NCBI RefSeq assembly: GCF_900104305.1
Contig: NZ_FNJC01000001.1
Coordinates: 734,543 to 798,542 of the forward strand
Reading direction: 5' to 3'
Origin: Filomicrobium insigne
Lineage (GTDB): Bacteria; Pseudomonadota; Alphaproteobacteria; Rhizobiales; Hyphomicrobiaceae
DNA length: 64,000 nucleotides
The stretch's first letter is position 1; every line of letters begins with the position of its first letter. The position numbers and the translations under genes are program-made. Under the pieces are notes generated by a model that saw nothing but the letters and a program-made list of their open reading frames with translations, did no database searches and was not told the DNA's origin. Positions 18,032-28,512 of the stretch are shown here, one piece after another.

Positions 18032-19345
18032 ATGACAAACTTCTCTCCCCGCGAAATCGTCTCTGAACTCGATCGCTATATTGTCGGGCAAAACGATGCA
18101 AAACGCGCTGTCGCTATTGCACTCCGGAACCGCTGGCGGCGTCAGCAGCTCAGCGGCGAGTTAAAGGACGAAGTGCTGCCAAAGAATATCTTGATGATCG
18201 GTCCAACCGGCGTGGGTAAGACCGAAATTTCTCGGCGTTTGGCACGTCTCGCGGGCGCTCCCTTCCTGAAGGTTGAAGCGACCAAGTTCACAGAAGTCGG
18301 CTACGTCGGCCGCGACGTAGAGAGCATAGTCCGGGATCTGGTCGAAGTCGGCATCGCTTTGGTGCGCGAAGTCAAACGCAAGGAAGTGCGGGCAAAAGCT
18401 GACAAGTTGGCAGAAGAGCGCGTGCTGGATGCCCTCGTCGGTCCAGGTGCGCAATCCTCCACTCGCGAAGCTTTTCGGCGGCGGCTGCGCAACAACGAAC
18501 TCAATGACAAAGAAATCGAAATCGAAGTGACCGACACCTCAGGCGGCCTTCCGATGTTCGAGATCCCGGGTCAGCCTGGAAGTTCGATCGGGGCCATAAA
18601 TATCGGCGACATGCTGGGCAAGGCCTTCGGAGGGCGCACCAAGAAACGGCGCGTGATGGTGGCGGACAGCTATGACATTCTTGTCGCCGAGGAAAGCGAT
18701 CGTCTTCTCGATACAGAGGAGATCACGCAGGAAGCGATCCGAGCGGTCGAGGACAATGGGATCGTGTTTCTCGATGAGATCGATAAAATCTGCTCGCGCA
18801 GCGATGGCGGCCGTGGAAGCGCGGATGTCAGCCGCGAAGGCGTACAGCGCGACCTCTTACCACTGATTGAAGGCACGACGGTCGCAACCAAGCATGGTCC
18901 GGTGAAGACAGACCATATCCTGTTTATCGCGTCAGGCGCTTTTCACGTCGCCAAGCCCTCTGACCTGTTGCCCGAGTTGCAGGGACGTCTTCCTATCCGC
19001 GTAGAGTTGACGGCCCTCACCCGCGACGACATGCGGCGCATCCTCACGGAGCCGGAGGCGAGCCTCATCAAGCAATACGTGGCGCTCATGGCGACGGAGG
19101 ACTTGACGCTCGTCTTTACCGACGACGCCATAGACGCGCTGGCAGACACTGCGGTGGCCGTCAATTCGTCCGTGGAAAATATCGGGGCCCGGCGTTTGCA
19201 AACCGTGATGGAGCGCGTGCTGGACAACATTTCCTTCGAGGCTTCGGATCGACCGGGTGAAACCGTTACGGTTGACGCGAGCTACGTTGAAAAGCACGTG
19301 GGGGAACTCGCGAAAGATTCCGACCTTTCAAAATTTATCCTCTAA
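18032..19345 (+). CDS. hslU: ATP-dependent protease HslVU, ATPase subunit
   Basis: The product is 437 residues, the AAA+ unfoldase that feeds HslV. Walker A is GPTGVGKTE near residue 60, with the pore motif GYVGRDV shortly after. Walker B is [10 protein letters not shown], followed by the sensor regions and the conserved C-terminal Leu that docks into HslV (SKFIL). The I domain lies between about 105 and 235. Length is normal. Start ATG 18032 is preceded by CAGGAG, about 14 bases upstream. Confidence 0.97.
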   Translation: MTNFSPREIVSELDRYIVGQNDAKRAVAIALRNRWRRQQLSGELKDEVLPKNILMIGPTGVGKTEISRRLARLAGAPFLKVEATKFTEVGYVGRDVESIVRDLVEVGIALVREVKRKEVRAKADKLAEERVLDALVGPGAQSSTREAFRRRLRNNELNDKEIEIEVTDTSGGLPMFEIPGQPGSSIGAINIGDMLGKAFGGRTKKRRVMVADSYDILVAEESDRLLDTEEITQEAIRAVEDNGIVFLDEIDKICSRSDGGRGSADVSREGVQRDLLPLIEGTTVATKHGPVKTDHILFIASGAFHVAKPSDLLPELQGRLPIRVELTALTRDDMRRILTEPEASLIKQYVALMATEDLTLVFTDDAIDALADTAVAVNSSVENIGARRLQTVMERVLDNISFEASDRPGETVTVDASYVEKHVGELAKDSDLSKFIL

Positions 19346-19421
19346 AGTACGGGTACGGCCAATCGGGGCGGGCTGGTAGCCTTCCTGCCATTGACGCAAA
19401 CGCAGAGGTTACGCCCGCCTC

Positions 19422-20357
19422 ATGGAACCCATACTCAACGTTCTATTTCCGGTGTTCGCCATTGTCGCGGCCGGATATTTCAGCGGATATTTCAAGCTGC
19501 TTGGCCCCGATAGCAGCGAAGCGCTCAATCGCTTCGTTTACTGGGTCGCGCTGCCGGTGTTCCTGTTCCACGCCATGGCGAAAGTAGATCTCGCCGTTCT
19601 GTTCAACGGCGCTTTCCTGGCCGCATACATCATTGGGCTGCTCTTGATTTGGGCCCTCGCGCTTGTGGTTGCGCGCGTTTTCTTCGGCCGCGGTCTGGCT
19701 GAAGGCGGCATGCATGGAATGAACTGCGTTTATGGCAACACCGGCTACATGGGGATACCGCTCGCCATCACGGCTTATGGCGAGGCCGCAGCCCTTCCCG
19801 CCATTCTCGCCACGGTCATCAATACCGCGGTTGTCATTGGGATCGCGGCAACGCTTATCGAAATCGGCCAGAAGGACGACAGAGGCGCGATCGTCCGGGA
19901 CGTCTTCGTGGCACTGTTTAAAAATCCGCTGTTCGTGGCTCCGGTTCTCGGCGGCCTCTGGGCCACGACCGGCGTCGCCATGGCAGAGCCTGTCGAAGCT
20001 TTCACACGCATCCTCGGCGCGGCAGCCGGTCCTTGTGCGTTGTTCTCTATCGGATTGTTTCTTGTGGGCCGTCCGATGAGCGAGGGCCTCGGCGAAGTGT
20101 CTTCAATGACGGCTATGAAGCTGCTGCTTCAGCCCGTTCTCACCGCAGCCCTGATCTTTTTCTTCTTCCCGATGGATCAGCTCTGGACAAACGTCGCCGT
20201 TCTGATGGCGGCTTTGCCGACGGGGTCTGGCAGTTTCGTGATGGCCCAAGCTTACGGGATTTACGTGGCGCGGACATCGTCCGTCATTCTCATCAGCACG
20301 CTTTTGTCCGTTCTGACGCTCGCCATCTTCTTTTTGATCTTTCCGCCGACTGCATGA
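19422..20357 (+). CDS. AEC family transporter (auxin efflux carrier type)
   Basis: The product is 311 residues with about ten hydrophobic helices in the two five-helix halves typical of the AEC family. The NTGYMGIPLA segment in the first half and the paired GSGSFVMAQAYGIY segment in the second are family features. Bacterial members carry malonate, malate or other organic acids; the substrate is not readable. It follows hslU by 76 bases and may have its own promoter. Confidence 0.9.
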   Translation: MEPILNVLFPVFAIVAAGYFSGYFKLLGPDSSEALNRFVYWVALPVFLFHAMAKVDLAVLFNGAFLAAYIIGLLLIWALALVVARVFFGRGLAEGGMHGMNCVYGNTGYMGIPLAITAYGEAAALPAILATVINTAVVIGIAATLIEIGQKDDRGAIVRDVFVALFKNPLFVAPVLGGLWATTGVAMAEPVEAFTRILGAAAGPCALFSIGLFLVGRPMSEGLGEVSSMTAMKLLLQPVLTAALIFFFFPMDQLWTNVAVLMAALPTGSGSFVMAQAYGIYVARTSSVILISTLLSVLTLAIFFLIFPPTA

Positions 20358-20366
20358 GTCTGAAGA

Positions 20367-20693
20367 TCACTTCTTCAGCGTTTCCAGATAGCTGAGAAGG
20401 TCGCCAATCTCATGCGGCTGGAGCACGAATTCCGGCATAGCAGGATGGCCGACATTGATACCTTCCGCCAGGGCCTCGGCCAGAACTTCAGTATCCGGCC
20501 ATTTCTCTACAAGCGCGCGGAAGGGTGGTGCCGGTTCGAAGGGGCTATCTCCTTGAGGTCCGACAGCATGGCATCGGGAACACAGGCGCTCAGCCAGCTG
20601 CCTGCCTTTCGTGACGTCCTCATCTTCAGCAGCCCAAGCTTGCGAAGCCGTCAACATCACAACTACTGCAACGACGTATTTGATAGCTCTCAT
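20367..20693 (-). CDS. Periplasmic c-type cytochrome
   Basis: The product is 108 residues: a signal peptide (cleavage near SQAWAAED), one heme site CSRCH at about residue 38, and a likely axial methionine in GHPAMPEFVL. It is a small class I cytochrome of the kind that shuttles electrons in the periplasm. Its stop lies nine bases from the AEC gene stop, tail to tail. A paralogue of similar length is at 62272-62601. Confidence 0.88.
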   Translation of the reverse strand: MRAIKYVVAVVVMLTASQAWAAEDEDVTKGRQLAERLCSRCHAVGPQGDSPFEPAPPFRALVEKWPDTEVLAEALAEGINVGHPAMPEFVLQPHEIGDLLSYLETLKK

Positions 20694-20805
20694 AATCGTC
20701 TCGTCTGCTTCCGATTAAGTGTAGGGACTGCACTCGTAACGGAGTCGGAAGACACTCACCAGTTCCGACGCTATTCTCAACTCGGTAATGGCATACGAGG
20801 GTAGC

Positions 20806-21177
20806 ATGACCGACGTACCATTCGATTTCGGATTTTTTGAAAAGTTCCTTATCCCGCTCAAGCGCTTTCGTGCGGGCGAGAAAATCTTTCAAGAAGGCGA
20901 GGCCGGACAGGCAATGTATGTCGTGCTCGAAGGGAAGGTCGACATCACGCTTGGACAAACAGTACTGGAGACCGTTGGGCTGCACGGCATATTCGGCGAG
21001 ATGGCCTTAATTGAACACGCCCTCCGCAGCGCCGATGCCATCGCGAAGGCTGCTACCGAAGTCGCGGTCATCGATACGAACGCATTCGTAAAGCTGGTGA
21101 GCAACAATCCTCACTTCTCGCTCTACGTGATGCGGCAAATGGCGAGCCGTGTACGGCGCATGAATACGCGATTGTGA
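20806..21177 (+). CDS. Cyclic-nucleotide-binding domain protein
   Basis: The product is 123 residues from ATG 20806, chosen because GAGG lies 8 bases upstream; an ATG at 20788 is also in frame. It is a single Crp/cNMP beta-barrel domain (YVVLEGKVDITL, then GIFGEMALIEHALRSADAIA) with no DNA-binding domain after it. The GEMALIE plus Arg pattern matches the phosphate-binding cassette. It probably binds a nucleotide and acts through a partner protein. The partner is unknown. Confidence 0.85.
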   Translation: MTDVPFDFGFFEKFLIPLKRFRAGEKIFQEGEAGQAMYVVLEGKVDITLGQTVLETVGLHGIFGEMALIEHALRSADAIAKAATEVAVIDTNAFVKLVSNNPHFSLYVMRQMASRVRRMNTRL

Positions 21178-21215
21178 GGCTTAGCGAAGCTATCGGCTCT
21201 CGCAGGCTTGTGGGG

Positions 21216-21860
21216 TCAGGTCCTCAACAGCGCCAGCTTTACTCCAAAGCCTACGAACACCACTCCAGTGACCGCCTTCAGCCAGCGGCGGATTGAGCCG
21301 CGACGTGCCAACCCAGCCATACGCGCAAAGAGCACAATCATCGAAGAGAACCAGACAACATTTAATGCGGCATGGATGGTGACCAGAAGAAGCGTCACGT
21401 CCACGACCGAACTCGGCGTTAGCCCATTCGCCGCCGAAATGAACTGCGGGAATGCCGCAAGATAGAACATCGCAACTTTAGGATTAAGCGCGTTCGTCAG
21501 AAAACCTTCAGCAAAGGCAGTCCACATCGCGCGCCTTCTGCTGGCGTCTGTGACAGGCACCGGCGGCAGGCCGCGCCAGGCATCTCGCAGCGCTCTCAAG
21601 CCCAGCCAGATCAGATAGGCCGCTCCGAGCATCTTCAAGGTCCAGAAGGCCTCGGCGGAGCGTACGAGAATTATGGAGATGCCGAGAATTGACAGGGCCC
21701 CATGCACATAGAAGGCCGCCACGAACCCCGCCACGTTAGCGAATCCGGCGCTGCGTCCGGAAGAGGGGACAGTCTTAGCGATCAAGAGACCGTTGGGTCC
21801 CGGAGACATAACGAGCAAGGCGGCAACCACCGCAAAGCTTGCGATTTCCATCCACCCCAT
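21216..21860 (-). CDS. LysE family transporter
   Basis: The product is 214 residues with six hydrophobic helices and the family segment MSPGPNGLLI in the first helix. The start at 21860 has an AGGGAG site. It begins 13 bases after the glycosyltransferase stop, so the two probably share a transcript. Substrate unknown; it is only distantly similar to the other LysE member at 3286-3909. Confidence 0.9.
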   Translation of the reverse strand: MGWMEIASFAVVAALLVMSPGPNGLLIAKTVPSSGRSAGFANVAGFVAAFYVHGALSILGISIILVRSAEAFWTLKMLGAAYLIWLGLRALRDAWRGLPPVPVTDASRRRAMWTAFAEGFLTNALNPKVAMFYLAAFPQFISAANGLTPSSVVDVTLLLVTIHAALNVVWFSSMIVLFARMAGLARRGSIRRWLKAVTGVVFVGFGVKLALLRT

Positions 21861-21872
21861 CTGAACTCCCTC

Positions 21873-23159
21873 TTAACTCGCATGGGGACGACCGGCCCCA
21901 ACAACAAATCCGTTCACAACGGCTGCTGCTGCATCCGCGCCTCCTTCGGCGCGGATGGCTTCACCCAATTTTGCGGCGCGCGCGACCGTCCCGGGCTTCA
22001 GAGACTCGCCGATGGCTCGGGAGAGATCGGCCACATTCAAGCTCTTTTGCGGCAGAGGCGGCGGCCCTGCGCCCAAGGCATTCACGCGGCGGCCCCAGTA
22101 GGGCTGGTCTACACCAAGCGGGCAGATGACGGTCGGGCGCCCCCAGCGCAAACCCTCATGGGTCGTACCGGCGCCGCCGTGATGAACGACCGCCGCGCAG
22201 CGCTGGAACAGCCAATCATGCGGGGCAACATCGAGGAAAAGCACGTCGTTGGCTGAGCCGGCCAAGGGCTTTAGTCCACCCCACCCCGTTGCGAGTATGC
22301 CGCGTTGGCCCGCCTGCCTGAGCGCTTCAATGACCATACCGGTTTGGGATTGAGCATCCGCTGCCGGCATGCTGCCGAAGCCGACATAGACAGGCGGTGG
22401 ACCGGTCGCCAGAAAACGGTGCAGATCTTCCGCGGGCTCCCAGTCCGTATTGGGTTCGAAAAACCAATAGCCTGTGATGTGTTCTCGGGCTGTCCAATCC
22501 CTGGGGCGATTGACGATTATAGAACTATACCCGTGCAGCCGCGGGACCGTTCGGCCCTCCGGATCGTGGCCGCCGAAGAATGTGCCGCGGCTCGTGCTGT
22601 TGGCGCGTGCCGGCATTTCCTTTCGCCAACGGCCTTCCATATTGCGCTGCGCCCAAAACGTTAGCCGCTCGATAAAATGGTGCGAGAGCTTGTTACCGAA
22701 CGCACCAAGGTTCGTGAATGGCAGGAACGGATTGGGAAACTCGCTCGTCGCCACATAACTGGGCTGTAAGGTTGTGGGGATGGCGACCGCGCCCAGCGCT
22801 GCTGCTATGTCCTGTGCGATGAAACCCTTGGGATGGTAGATGATGACATCCGGACGGACTTCGCGCGAGAGTTCCCACATTTCCCGGAATTGTTCGCAAA
22901 CGACATCCTTGAAAGCCCGCATGGCGCGGAATTTTCCGGACATCGAGCGAAAGGCCGCCTGCGCTTCAGGCGTATCGATGAGTTCGCGATAATTGATGCT
23001 CAATGGCGCTGCGGTGAGGCCATGCGCGGCAATCATGTCGTCGAAACCCTGGCCGGTCGACAAACAAACTTGGTGTCCGCCACGACGCAGAGCCGTGCCC
23101 AACGCCACGTACGGCTGCACATCTCCACGAGATCCGAATGTAAAGATCAGGATGTTCAT
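21873..23159 (-). CDS. UGT/GT1-type glycosyltransferase
   Basis: The product is 428 residues from ATG 23159, which places the motif MNILIFTFGSRGDVQPYVAL at the N-terminus as expected. This is the sugar-acceptor half of a GT-B fold. The C-terminal half has the nucleotide-sugar motif HHGGAGTTHEGLRWGRPT followed by PLGVDQPYWG. The closest class known to me is sterol 3-beta-glucosyltransferase/rhamnosyltransferase (MGT). The acceptor may be a hopanoid, lipid or secondary metabolite. It is first in a two-gene unit with a LysE exporter. Confidence 0.87.
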   Translation of the reverse strand: MNILIFTFGSRGDVQPYVALGTALRRGGHQVCLSTGQGFDDMIAAHGLTAAPLSINYRELIDTPEAQAAFRSMSGKFRAMRAFKDVVCEQFREMWELSREVRPDVIIYHPKGFIAQDIAAALGAVAIPTTLQPSYVATSEFPNPFLPFTNLGAFGNKLSHHFIERLTFWAQRNMEGRWRKEMPARANSTSRGTFFGGHDPEGRTVPRLHGYSSIIVNRPRDWTAREHITGYWFFEPNTDWEPAEDLHRFLATGPPPVYVGFGSMPAADAQSQTGMVIEALRQAGQRGILATGWGGLKPLAGSANDVLFLDVAPHDWLFQRCAAVVHHGGAGTTHEGLRWGRPTVICPLGVDQPYWGRRVNALGAGPPPLPQKSLNVADLSRAIGESLKPGTVARAAKLGEAIRAEGGADAAAAVVNGFVVGAGRPHAS

Positions 23160-23463
23160 TGCCACGGCCGCTTGAGGTTGCTGCGACTCCACAGCCTCAT
23201 ATACGCGTGATTAGGCCGAACTGGGATTAAAACCTGTGCGTAGGCTTCCTGAATAGTTGCATCAGCTTGGTGTATCTGCGCCTTAGGAGGCGTGCGCTCG
23301 TGTGAACCCTGAAATCATCGGCTTAGGCAAAGACAGTTGGGAAGAACAGGAGTGAGGGGCTTGATTTAGCGCCAATTTTTCGTCATGTTTCTGTTTTGTT
23401 CTCTCCTTGAATCGCTTGCTGCAGAGACGGGGGCTTTCGTCGGACGTAGCTTCAAGAGGGCTT
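23160..23463. other. Intergenic region upstream of sbcD
   Basis: These 304 bases separate the divergent glycosyltransferase and sbcD genes and should hold both promoters. A short inverted repeat (CGCCT and AGGCG, 23279-23292) is the only structure I noted. I see no LexA box of the GTTC-N7-GTTC type here. Confidence 0.4.
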
Positions 23464-24708
23464 ATGCGGATCATTCACACAGCTGACTGGCACATCGGGC
23501 AGACGCTGCGAGGGTATGCACGCGATCATGAGCATCGCGCCGTGCTCGACGAGCTTGTCGGGATCGTCACCGAACGTGAGGTCGATGCGCTGATCATCGC
23601 CGGCGACGTGTTCGATAGTCAGAACCCTTCTGGAGAGGCGCAGCGGCTGTTTTATGAGACCCTCGTTAAGTTACATCAAGCACGGCCGAGCCTGCGCATC
23701 GTCGTGACCGCAGGAAATCACGATGCGGCAGGCCGATTGGAAGCACCGCGCGTCCTCCTTGGCGGGATTGGCGTGCACGTTGTCGGCAACGTTCGACGCA
23801 TCAACGGGCAGATTGACATCGCGCGGCATGTGGTACCGCTACCTTCGACGACCGGCGAGATCGCGGCGCATGTGCTCGCCGTCTCCTATCCGACGCCGGC
23901 ATGTCTTCCGACGTTACCTCGCCAAAAAGAGGAAGACGGTTCGTCCATCGCACGTGCGACCCAGGCTCTCTATGAAGACTTGATGGATGCGGCGCGGCCG
24001 ATAACGCGCGGATTGCCCCTGGTTATGACCGGGCATCTTCATGTGGCGGGTGGCACCGAATCCGAAGGCGCGGAACGACGCATTCTGGTCGGCGGACAGC
24101 ATGCCGTAGCCCCAGATATATTTCCGGCGGATGCCTGTTATGTCGCGCTCGGGCATTTGCATAAGCCGCAAACCTTCAAAGGCGATCGCGTGCGCTACAG
24201 TGGCTCGCTCATTCCGCTTTCTGCCACCGAGCAACCCTATCGCCACGGCGTTACGCTTTTGACGCTCGGTGATCGCGGTGTGACGTCAATCGAGCATATT
24301 GAACTGACGCGCCCCGTTCCGTTTTTGCGCTTGCCGGAAAAGGGAGACATCCGGCTCGACGACCTCGGCGATCATTTTAAGGCCCTTGATCTGGACCCGG
24401 ACCTTCCCATCAATCAACGTCCGTTCGTGCATGTGCGGCTGAACCACGAAGGTTTGAGCGCTGGTTTCCGCGCTGAAGCAGATCGGGTTGCCGAGAGCTT
24501 TCCTGTGCGGCTCGTCGATCTCAAGGTCAGCCCGCGTCCTGACGCCCCGATGGACACTGTTGCGAGCGGCCCCATCGTGCGCCTTTCAGAACGGGCTCCT
24601 GAAGATTTGTTTGTCACTGCGTTTCAGCGGACCCACGGAGGAGAGCCCGACGCGTCCCATCGCGATGTCTTCCATCGTGCGCTCGCCAATGCGAATGCGG
24701 AGGTTTGA
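23464..24708 (+). CDS. sbcD: SbcCD nuclease, phosphoesterase subunit
   Basis: The product is 414 residues from ATG 23464, which has GAGGG 5 bases before; the open frame upstream of it is non-coding. This is the Mre11-type nuclease of the SbcCD complex, which opens DNA hairpins and processes double-strand ends with SbcC. All metallophosphoesterase motifs are present: HTADWHIG, IIAGDVFD, VTAGNHDAAG, MTGHLHV and ALGHLHKPQ. sbcC starts three bases after its stop. Confidence 0.96.
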   Translation: MRIIHTADWHIGQTLRGYARDHEHRAVLDELVGIVTEREVDALIIAGDVFDSQNPSGEAQRLFYETLVKLHQARPSLRIVVTAGNHDAAGRLEAPRVLLGGIGVHVVGNVRRINGQIDIARHVVPLPSTTGEIAAHVLAVSYPTPACLPTLPRQKEEDGSSIARATQALYEDLMDAARPITRGLPLVMTGHLHVAGGTESEGAERRILVGGQHAVAPDIFPADACYVALGHLHKPQTFKGDRVRYSGSLIPLSATEQPYRHGVTLLTLGDRGVTSIEHIELTRPVPFLRLPEKGDIRLDDLGDHFKALDLDPDLPINQRPFVHVRLNHEGLSAGFRAEADRVAESFPVRLVDLKVSPRPDAPMDTVASGPIVRLSERAPEDLFVTAFQRTHGGEPDASHRDVFHRALANANAEV

Positions 24709-24711
24709 ACC

Positions 24712-27700
24712 ATGCGTATTCTGGCCATCCGCGGCGCGAACCTCGCCAGCCTTGCAGACGAATTCGAGATTGACCTTAGGGCAGAGCCACTCGCGAGCGC
24801 AGGTCTCTTTGCGATCACCGGTGATACCGGGGCCGGCAAATCGACGATCCTCGATGCGCTGTGTCTGGCGCTCTATGGGCAGTTTCCGCGTGTCTCGATC
24901 GACAAACTCGAGTCCGTCAGAGATCCCAGCGGCAGAGACATAACCGCGAAAGATGCACGCGCGATCCTCCGTCGCGGCGCCGCCCAAGGTTATGCCGAGG
25001 TCGATTTTCTTGGACAGGATGGCAAGCAATACCGCGCGCGATGGGAAGTCCGACGCGCACGTGGAAAAGCGGATGGCAATCTGCAGAACGCCGAACGCAG
25101 GCTTGATTCCCTCGAAGACGGCAGCTCGATTGCGACGGGGCAGAAGGACGTTTCCCAAGCCGTCGAGGCGTGTACCGAACTCACGTTTGCGCAGTTCCGG
25201 CGCACGGTTCTGCTTGCGCAGGGTGAGTTCGACGCGTTCCTGCTCGCTGCCGAAAACGAGCGCGCGGAGCTTCTCGAGAAAATTACCGGGACCGAGATTT
25301 ACGGGCGAATCTCGGAACAGGTGAACTCCGGCACGAAAGAAAGGGCCAACGAAACGAAGGCTCTCGAACAAAGACGTGCCGACATCGGCTTGATGGAAGA
25401 GGACGTACGCACAAAGCTGGAAAGCGAACTCGCGGAACGTAGCGCTTTAAGCGAGAGCCAAAGTGTCCAACTGAAGGACCTCACCGAGCGTCTAAAGCAC
25501 GCTGAGCGGCTGAAGGATGCGCGCGCACAAGCGCACAACGCCGAAACCGGACTTGCCGCAGCGAAACAGCGTTTGGACGAAGCCCGGGACGATATTGCGC
25601 GGCTCGAACGCCTCGATGCGGCCGAACCATTGCGAGCTAAGGCCGAAGCGGAGCGGTTGTCCGAACGCAAGTTGGCCGAGGCTCGGCGTCACGCCGAACT
25701 TTGCGAAGTGGCGGTACGGCAATCTGAGCAAAATGCAGCATCTGCTGCGCGCGCACTCAAAGAGGCGTCCGAAGCCTCCACAAAGGCTGATGCAGACGTC
25801 GAAAAATTCACACCTCTTTGGCGTGAAGCCGAGCAAGCTGATAGCCAAATCGCTAACGCTGCAAGCGAGCTTGAAGCTGCGCAGGCGGCGGTCGCGCAGG
25901 CCCAACGGCAGGCCGATGCCTGCGCTTGGGATCACGAGAAGATCGAGGTTCAGCGTTCAGGGCTCAACGAGCAACTTGCGCAGACGCTGAATGAGCTGGA
26001 GACGCGTTCGACCCATGCGTTGCTGGCGGACCGGCTGGAAGATATCACGTCACGTATTGATGACCGCGCCGAACTCCGGTGGCGGGAAGCCGTTGCAAAA
26101 AAAGAGCTGTTTTCGGCTACAGAGGAAGATGCGCGCCTGCAGCCCTTGATTGCGGCGGCGGAGGAGGAAGTCGCGGCATACGCCAGCCGACGCAGCCAGA
26201 TTTCCGCTCAATTGAATGAGCTGCGCGAGGCTCTGTCCCAGATCGATGAGACGTCTCTCTCCGAACACGATGCGCGGCTGCGCGATGGACTCGAACTTCT
26301 CCGGCAAGCCAGAGAAATCGCGCGCCAACACAGCGATGCGGCGGCGACGGTTTCTGAGGCGGACGTGCTGCGGTTGGCGCAAGAAAAGGCGCTCGCAGAA
26401 GCCTCTGACATGATCCGGGAGGCGCAAGCACAACATGCCGACTGGCTGGCCCGGCGCAGCGAAGTCAGCGGCCTGTTCGAGTTGGCCGAGAAAACCCAAT
26501 CGCAGCACGCAGTGGCCTTGCGGAGCGCCCTCATTACCGGGCAGCCCTGTCCCGTTTGTGGCGGCCTGGACCACCCCTATTCCGAACCCGGTCATCCCGA
26601 AGGTGAGATGGTGGCTCAGATGCGTGCGCGGCGTGCTGAGCTCGATCAAGCCATCGCCGCGACAGCCAAAGATATAACCACCTGGCAAGGCGCGGAGGAG
26701 CGCGCGCGCGCTCAGTGTGAGGTCGCAGCGCGACGTGGTGAAGACGCAACGGCCAGATGCTTAGACGCGCAGAACAAGTTCGAAGCGCTGGCTCCTCAAC
26801 TGAGCCAGTTTTGCGTGGCCGAGAACCTGCCGCTTCCAATCGGTCCCGGAATCGATGCAAAGGCGGCATCGGCGCTCGACGGTTTGAAAGCTGATGCTGA
26901 AGCCATCCAACGCGGTCTACGAGAGCCCCTCGCGCAGGCGGTTTCTTTGCGCGGTGAGGCTGATGCTTTGCAGAAAACGCTTGATGAGATCTCAGAAGAT
27001 TCAGAAAGAGTTGCCGCTCAAATCCAGAAAGACAGAGATGCTAAGGCCAGCGTTCGGGCAAAGTGCGGACAGCTGGAAACGCAACTTGCAAGTCTGGCCG
27101 AACAACTCGCGTCAATCGCTCGGGAACTCACTCCCTATCTTAGCACTGCCGGCTTGGCGCTAGACGATCTCGACCGCGATTCCTTAGCTGCACAGCAGCA
27201 CGTCGCAGACCTTGCGACCTCATACGCCAAGCTCCGGGATGCGCGCGCATCTCTTGACGCTGAGCAGCAGAAGCTTGAGATGTCGCAAAGGGAAATCCAC
27301 CTAGGATGGGAGAAGGCCAAGGCGTCTCTCGGCTCCTCGCTGCTTGCGCAATCACAACGTGAACAGCGGCTCCAAGAAGCCAAGACAGCGCGCGCGTCGA
27401 TGCTTGGCGGAGAAGCCACCGACACGCATCGGGCACGTTTCACCCAAGCTGCGAAAGAAGCGCAAGTGGCTCTCTCGGCGGCTCAGGCAGCACATTCAGA
27501 AGCAGACAAGAAGCTTGAGCTCAGTAAGGCTCTTCTGGACGGAGCGCTCAGGGCTATTGATGCATCCGTGCAAGACTTCGCGACGGCACAGGAGGTCTTC
27601 GCCAACGCCATTTCCGTCGCCGCTATGAATCGGGACGAAATCTATGCCTTACTCGCCATCTCACAGGAGGAACGCGAGCTTTTGCGCAGCCAGATCAATG

Positions 27701-28503
27701 CCCTCCAAACCAAACTCACCGAAGCAACGATTGCGCTTACCCATCGCCGCCAGGAAGTGGAGCGCCTCCAAGGCGAACGGGAAGAAGAGACGGACCTTTT
27801 TGCACTCACAGAAGCTGTGACAACGCTCAACGCTGAAATCGAAGACATCCGCAACCGCGTCGCAGCCATACAGGCTGAGCTTAAGCAAGATAACCAAGCG
27901 CGCGCCAATGCAGCAGATATTGGTCGCCAGCTGGAAGCTGCACGCGAGGAATTGGAGATCTGGCGGCGCGTCGATGATGCAATCGGATCCGCCGACGGCA
28001 ACAAATTCCGTCGCTTCGCGCAGGGGGTGACGCTCGATCAGCTCGTGCAGCTGGCCAATGTACAGATCAGTGAGCTCAACCCGCGGTATCAGCTGGCGCG
28101 CGCCACCACATCGGATCTCGCGCTCCATGTGATTGATCGCGATATGGGTGATGAAGTTCGCTCGCTGCGTTCGCTGTCAGGCGGTGAGCGCTTTCTTGTT
28201 TCGCTTGGCCTCGCGCTCGCTCTGTCAGGGCTTGAAGGACGGCAATCGTTCGTCGATACGCTTTTCATCGATGAAGGCTTTGGAGCGCTCGATGCAGAAA
28301 CGCTCGACATGGCCATCGATGCTTTGGAAACGTTGCAAGGTCATGGCCGGAAGGTCGGTGTGATCACGCACGTCGCCGCGATGGTTGACCGTATCGCTGT
28401 GCAAATCCGCGTCGAGAAACGTGGCGGTGGGCGAGGTGTCGTGCGCGTCGTCGACGCGGGTTTCAACGACGCCAGCGCCTTTGCGGTTTTCGCCGAAGCC
28501 TGA
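24712..28503 (+). CDS. sbcC: SbcCD nuclease, ATPase subunit
   Basis: The product is 1263 residues, a Rad50-type SMC-like ATPase. Walker A GDTGAGKSTILDALCLALYG lies near residue 40, followed by two long coiled-coil arms (about 200-590 and 650-1080). The zinc hook CPVCGG is near residue 616. The signature LSGGERFLVSLGLALALS and the Walker B TLFIDEGFGALD are near the C-terminus. The domain order and length are normal; the coiled coil is Ala/Glu/Gln-rich. Confidence 0.96.
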   Translation: MRILAIRGANLASLADEFEIDLRAEPLASAGLFAITGDTGAGKSTILDALCLALYGQFPRVSIDKLESVRDPSGRDITAKDARAILRRGAAQGYAEVDFLGQDGKQYRARWEVRRARGKADGNLQNAERRLDSLEDGSSIATGQKDVSQAVEACTELTFAQFRRTVLLAQGEFDAFLLAAENERAELLEKITGTEIYGRISEQVNSGTKERANETKALEQRRADIGLMEEDVRTKLESELAERSALSESQSVQLKDLTERLKHAERLKDARAQAHNAETGLAAAKQRLDEARDDIARLERLDAAEPLRAKAEAERLSERKLAEARRHAELCEVAVRQSEQNAASAARALKEASEASTKADADVEKFTPLWREAEQADSQIANAASELEAAQAAVAQAQRQADACAWDHEKIEVQRSGLNEQLAQTLNELETRSTHALLADRLEDITSRIDDRAELRWREAVAKKELFSATEEDARLQPLIAAAEEEVAAYASRRSQISAQLNELREALSQIDETSLSEHDARLRDGLELLRQAREIARQHSDAAATVSEADVLRLAQEKALAEASDMIREAQAQHADWLARRSEVSGLFELAEKTQSQHAVALRSALITGQPCPVCGGLDHPYSEPGHPEGEMVAQMRARRAELDQAIAATAKDITTWQGAEERARAQCEVAARRGEDATARCLDAQNKFEALAPQLSQFCVAENLPLPIGPGIDAKAASALDGLKADAEAIQRGLREPLAQAVSLRGEADALQKTLDEISEDSERVAAQIQKDRDAKASVRAKCGQLETQLASLAEQLASIARELTPYLSTAGLALDDLDRDSLAAQQHVADLATSYAKLRDARASLDAEQQKLEMSQREIHLGWEKAKASLGSSLLAQSQREQRLQEAKTARASMLGGEATDTHRARFTQAAKEAQVALSAAQAAHSEADKKLELSKALLDGALRAIDASVQDFATAQEVFANAISVAAMNRDEIYALLAISQEERELLRSQINALQTKLTEATIALTHRRQEVERLQGEREEETDLFALTEAVTTLNAEIEDIRNRVAAIQAELKQDNQARANAADIGRQLEAAREELEIWRRVDDAIGSADGNKFRRFAQGVTLDQLVQLANVQISELNPRYQLARATTSDLALHVIDRDMGDEVRSLRSLSGGERFLVSLGLALALSGLEGRQSFVDTLFIDEGFGALDAETLDMAIDALETLQGHGRKVGVITHVAAMVDRIAVQIRVEKRGGGRGVVRVVDAGFNDASAFAVFAEA

Positions 28504-28512
28504 TGGCATGCC

